DNA of 64,000 nucleotides, taken from assembly GCA_015068135.1 (NCBI GenBank), contig SVLB01000008.1, forward strand, positions 1-64,000. The letters are read 5' to 3'. The notes below the pieces were generated by a model, which was given only the letters and a program-made list of their open reading frames with translations, was not told the DNA's origin and did not search any database. Made by a program: the position numbers and the translations under genes. Source of the stretch: Oscillospiraceae bacterium. GTDB lineage: Bacteria; Bacillota; Clostridia; Oscillospirales; Oscillospiraceae. Shown here piece by piece: positions 62,857-64,000 of the stretch; position 1 is the stretch's first letter, and each line of letters starts with the position of its first letter.

Positions 62857-64000
62857 ATGAACGCAATGAAGAAAATCATGGCGCTTCTGCTGGTGTTTGC
62901 ACTGGCAGTTTCATGCGTTCCCCTTGGTGCAGTAACGGCATTTGCGGCAGAAATTGACGAGGGCGAAGTACCCTCGACAGATGCAACTGACCCCGCTGTA
63001 CCGGAGGAAACCACGGAAACACAACCACCGGCAGAATCAGCGGAAGCGCCGACAGACGAAACGGAAGCCTCCACTGAGCCTGTAATCGAGGAAGCAGGCA
63101 CAGACGAAGAAGCGGTGCAGGAAGCAGAAGAACCCTCAGAAGCTCCCCCGGAGATTATGATGTTCGCTGCCAGTCCTGCCAGCGATGATGGCGGCAGTTC
63201 CGGTTCTGAAACCGGTGACGGTGGCGATGGCGGTGGCAACTCCGCAGGTGACGGTTCCAGCAATATGATTGCTGTGGGTGTTACCATGCAGATCGTCTAC
63301 TACCGTTATGACCAGTGCTACAATCGGTACAATTCCCACGGCAGTGTTATCAACTCCGTGCAGACCGGTAAAGCAATCCCCTGGAATGATACCGGCAAAG
63401 ACCAAGGTGCAACTGCTACAACAGTCTATGATACCTACACAATCACTCCGCACACCTTTATTGCCAAGGCTCGCTGGCCTTCCTATCCCTATGTGTATCA
63501 CTTCCCTTATGAGAACTTGAAGGATGATAAATGCACATTCTCCTGGACCGGCTTTACAAACTTCTGGTTCAACTACAACAATCCCGGCGGCAGCGCATCT
63601 ACCTACCCCCGAATTGTTCGTAACGAAGAAGGCGGCAGTCTCGCTATCGAGAACTTCCTTGCCCGTATCATTCTTGGCAATGATTACGGTGCATGGGACA
63701 AGCTGGATGTGGCAGCCGGTGAAACTGTGGCAACCGATACCTCTCTGTTCGCAGAGGTGCTGAAGTATCTGGGTGCCAGCGATCTTGCAATTCAGAATTA
63801 CCTGGACTCCTACTATGGTAAGCTGAGTGTTACCCAAGATGGCGATGTGCTGATTCCGACCATCATTTGGTCTTATGTCGCTGCGGAAAACCTTGGAGGA
63901 ACAAGCCGCATCTATACCATCGGTGATGTTGCTGCCAATGGTAGCGCAAACAAAAGTTGGCTGAGCACCGCCTATACTTCCGGTGCAAACTGCAACAGCG
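62857..64000 (+). CDS. Secreted surface protein, incomplete at the right window edge
   Basis: MNAMKKIMALLLVFALAVSCVPLGAVTAFAAEIDEGEVPSTDATDP signal peptide; acidic Thr/Glu/Pro stalk; open frame to the window end, hence missing from the ORF track. Confidence 0.8.
   Translation, partial: MNAMKKIMALLLVFALAVSCVPLGAVTAFAAEIDEGEVPSTDATDPAVPEETTETQPPAESAEAPTDETEASTEPVIEEAGTDEEAVQEAEEPSEAPPEIMMFAASPASDDGGSSGSETGDGGDGGGNSAGDGSSNMIAVGVTMQIVYYRYDQCYNRYNSHGSVINSVQTGKAIPWNDTGKDQGATATTVYDTYTITPHTFIAKARWPSYPYVYHFPYENLKDDKCTFSWTGFTNFWFNYNNPGGSASTYPRIVRNEEGGSLAIENFLARIILGNDYGAWDKLDVAAGETVATDTSLFAEVLKYLGASDLAIQNYLDSYYGKLSVTQDGDVLIPTIIWSYVAAENLGGTSRIYTIGDVAANGSANKSWLSTAYTSGANCNS

Larger units (their letters stand above)
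60029..64000 (+). mobile_element. Probable left part of an integrative/plasmid-type mobile element
   Basis: ParA-ParB followed by lipoprotein and secreted surface-protein genes; strand switch relative to flanking genes; toxin/repeat debris at the left. No integrase or att site seen in the window. Confidence 0.5.

Overview
The window reads as a chromosomal segment of a spore-forming gut-type Firmicute (Oscillospiraceae/Ruminococcaceae-like, judged from gene content: SigK, SpoVB-like, YtvI-like and HemZ proteins, plus S-box and T-box leaders). Most genes are on the minus strand. The housekeeping part includes a D-aminoacylase, a ZIP transporter, a TrpB2 behind a T-box with a likely Trp specifier, MetK behind a SAM-I riboswitch, UxaC, RodA/FtsW, a methylaspartate (glutamate mutase) cluster, HU and S4 proteins, HemZ, Dtd, Rel/SpoT, RecJ, a PheB-type ACT protein next to a truncated aspartate kinase, an LplABC-type ABC transporter, SigK and an M20 amidase. 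The accessory parts are: two giant secreted beta-helix-type proteins (about 1667 and 1773 aa) on either side of uxaC-rodA; three tandem ceramidase-like hydrolases without signal peptides; a type II toxin-antitoxin pair with a consensus promoter and palindromic operator; a MuF-like toxin/immunity cassette with in-frame TAA interruptions; and the start of a ParA/ParB-type mobile element running off the right edge. The intergenic regions carry a modular system of palindromic repeats. Their terminal frames are conserved while the hairpin stems differ between copies and stay self-complementary, and some copies are nested inside other inverted repeats. This is the main structure that gene annotation leaves unexplained. 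All family assignments come from reading the sequence; no database search was run.
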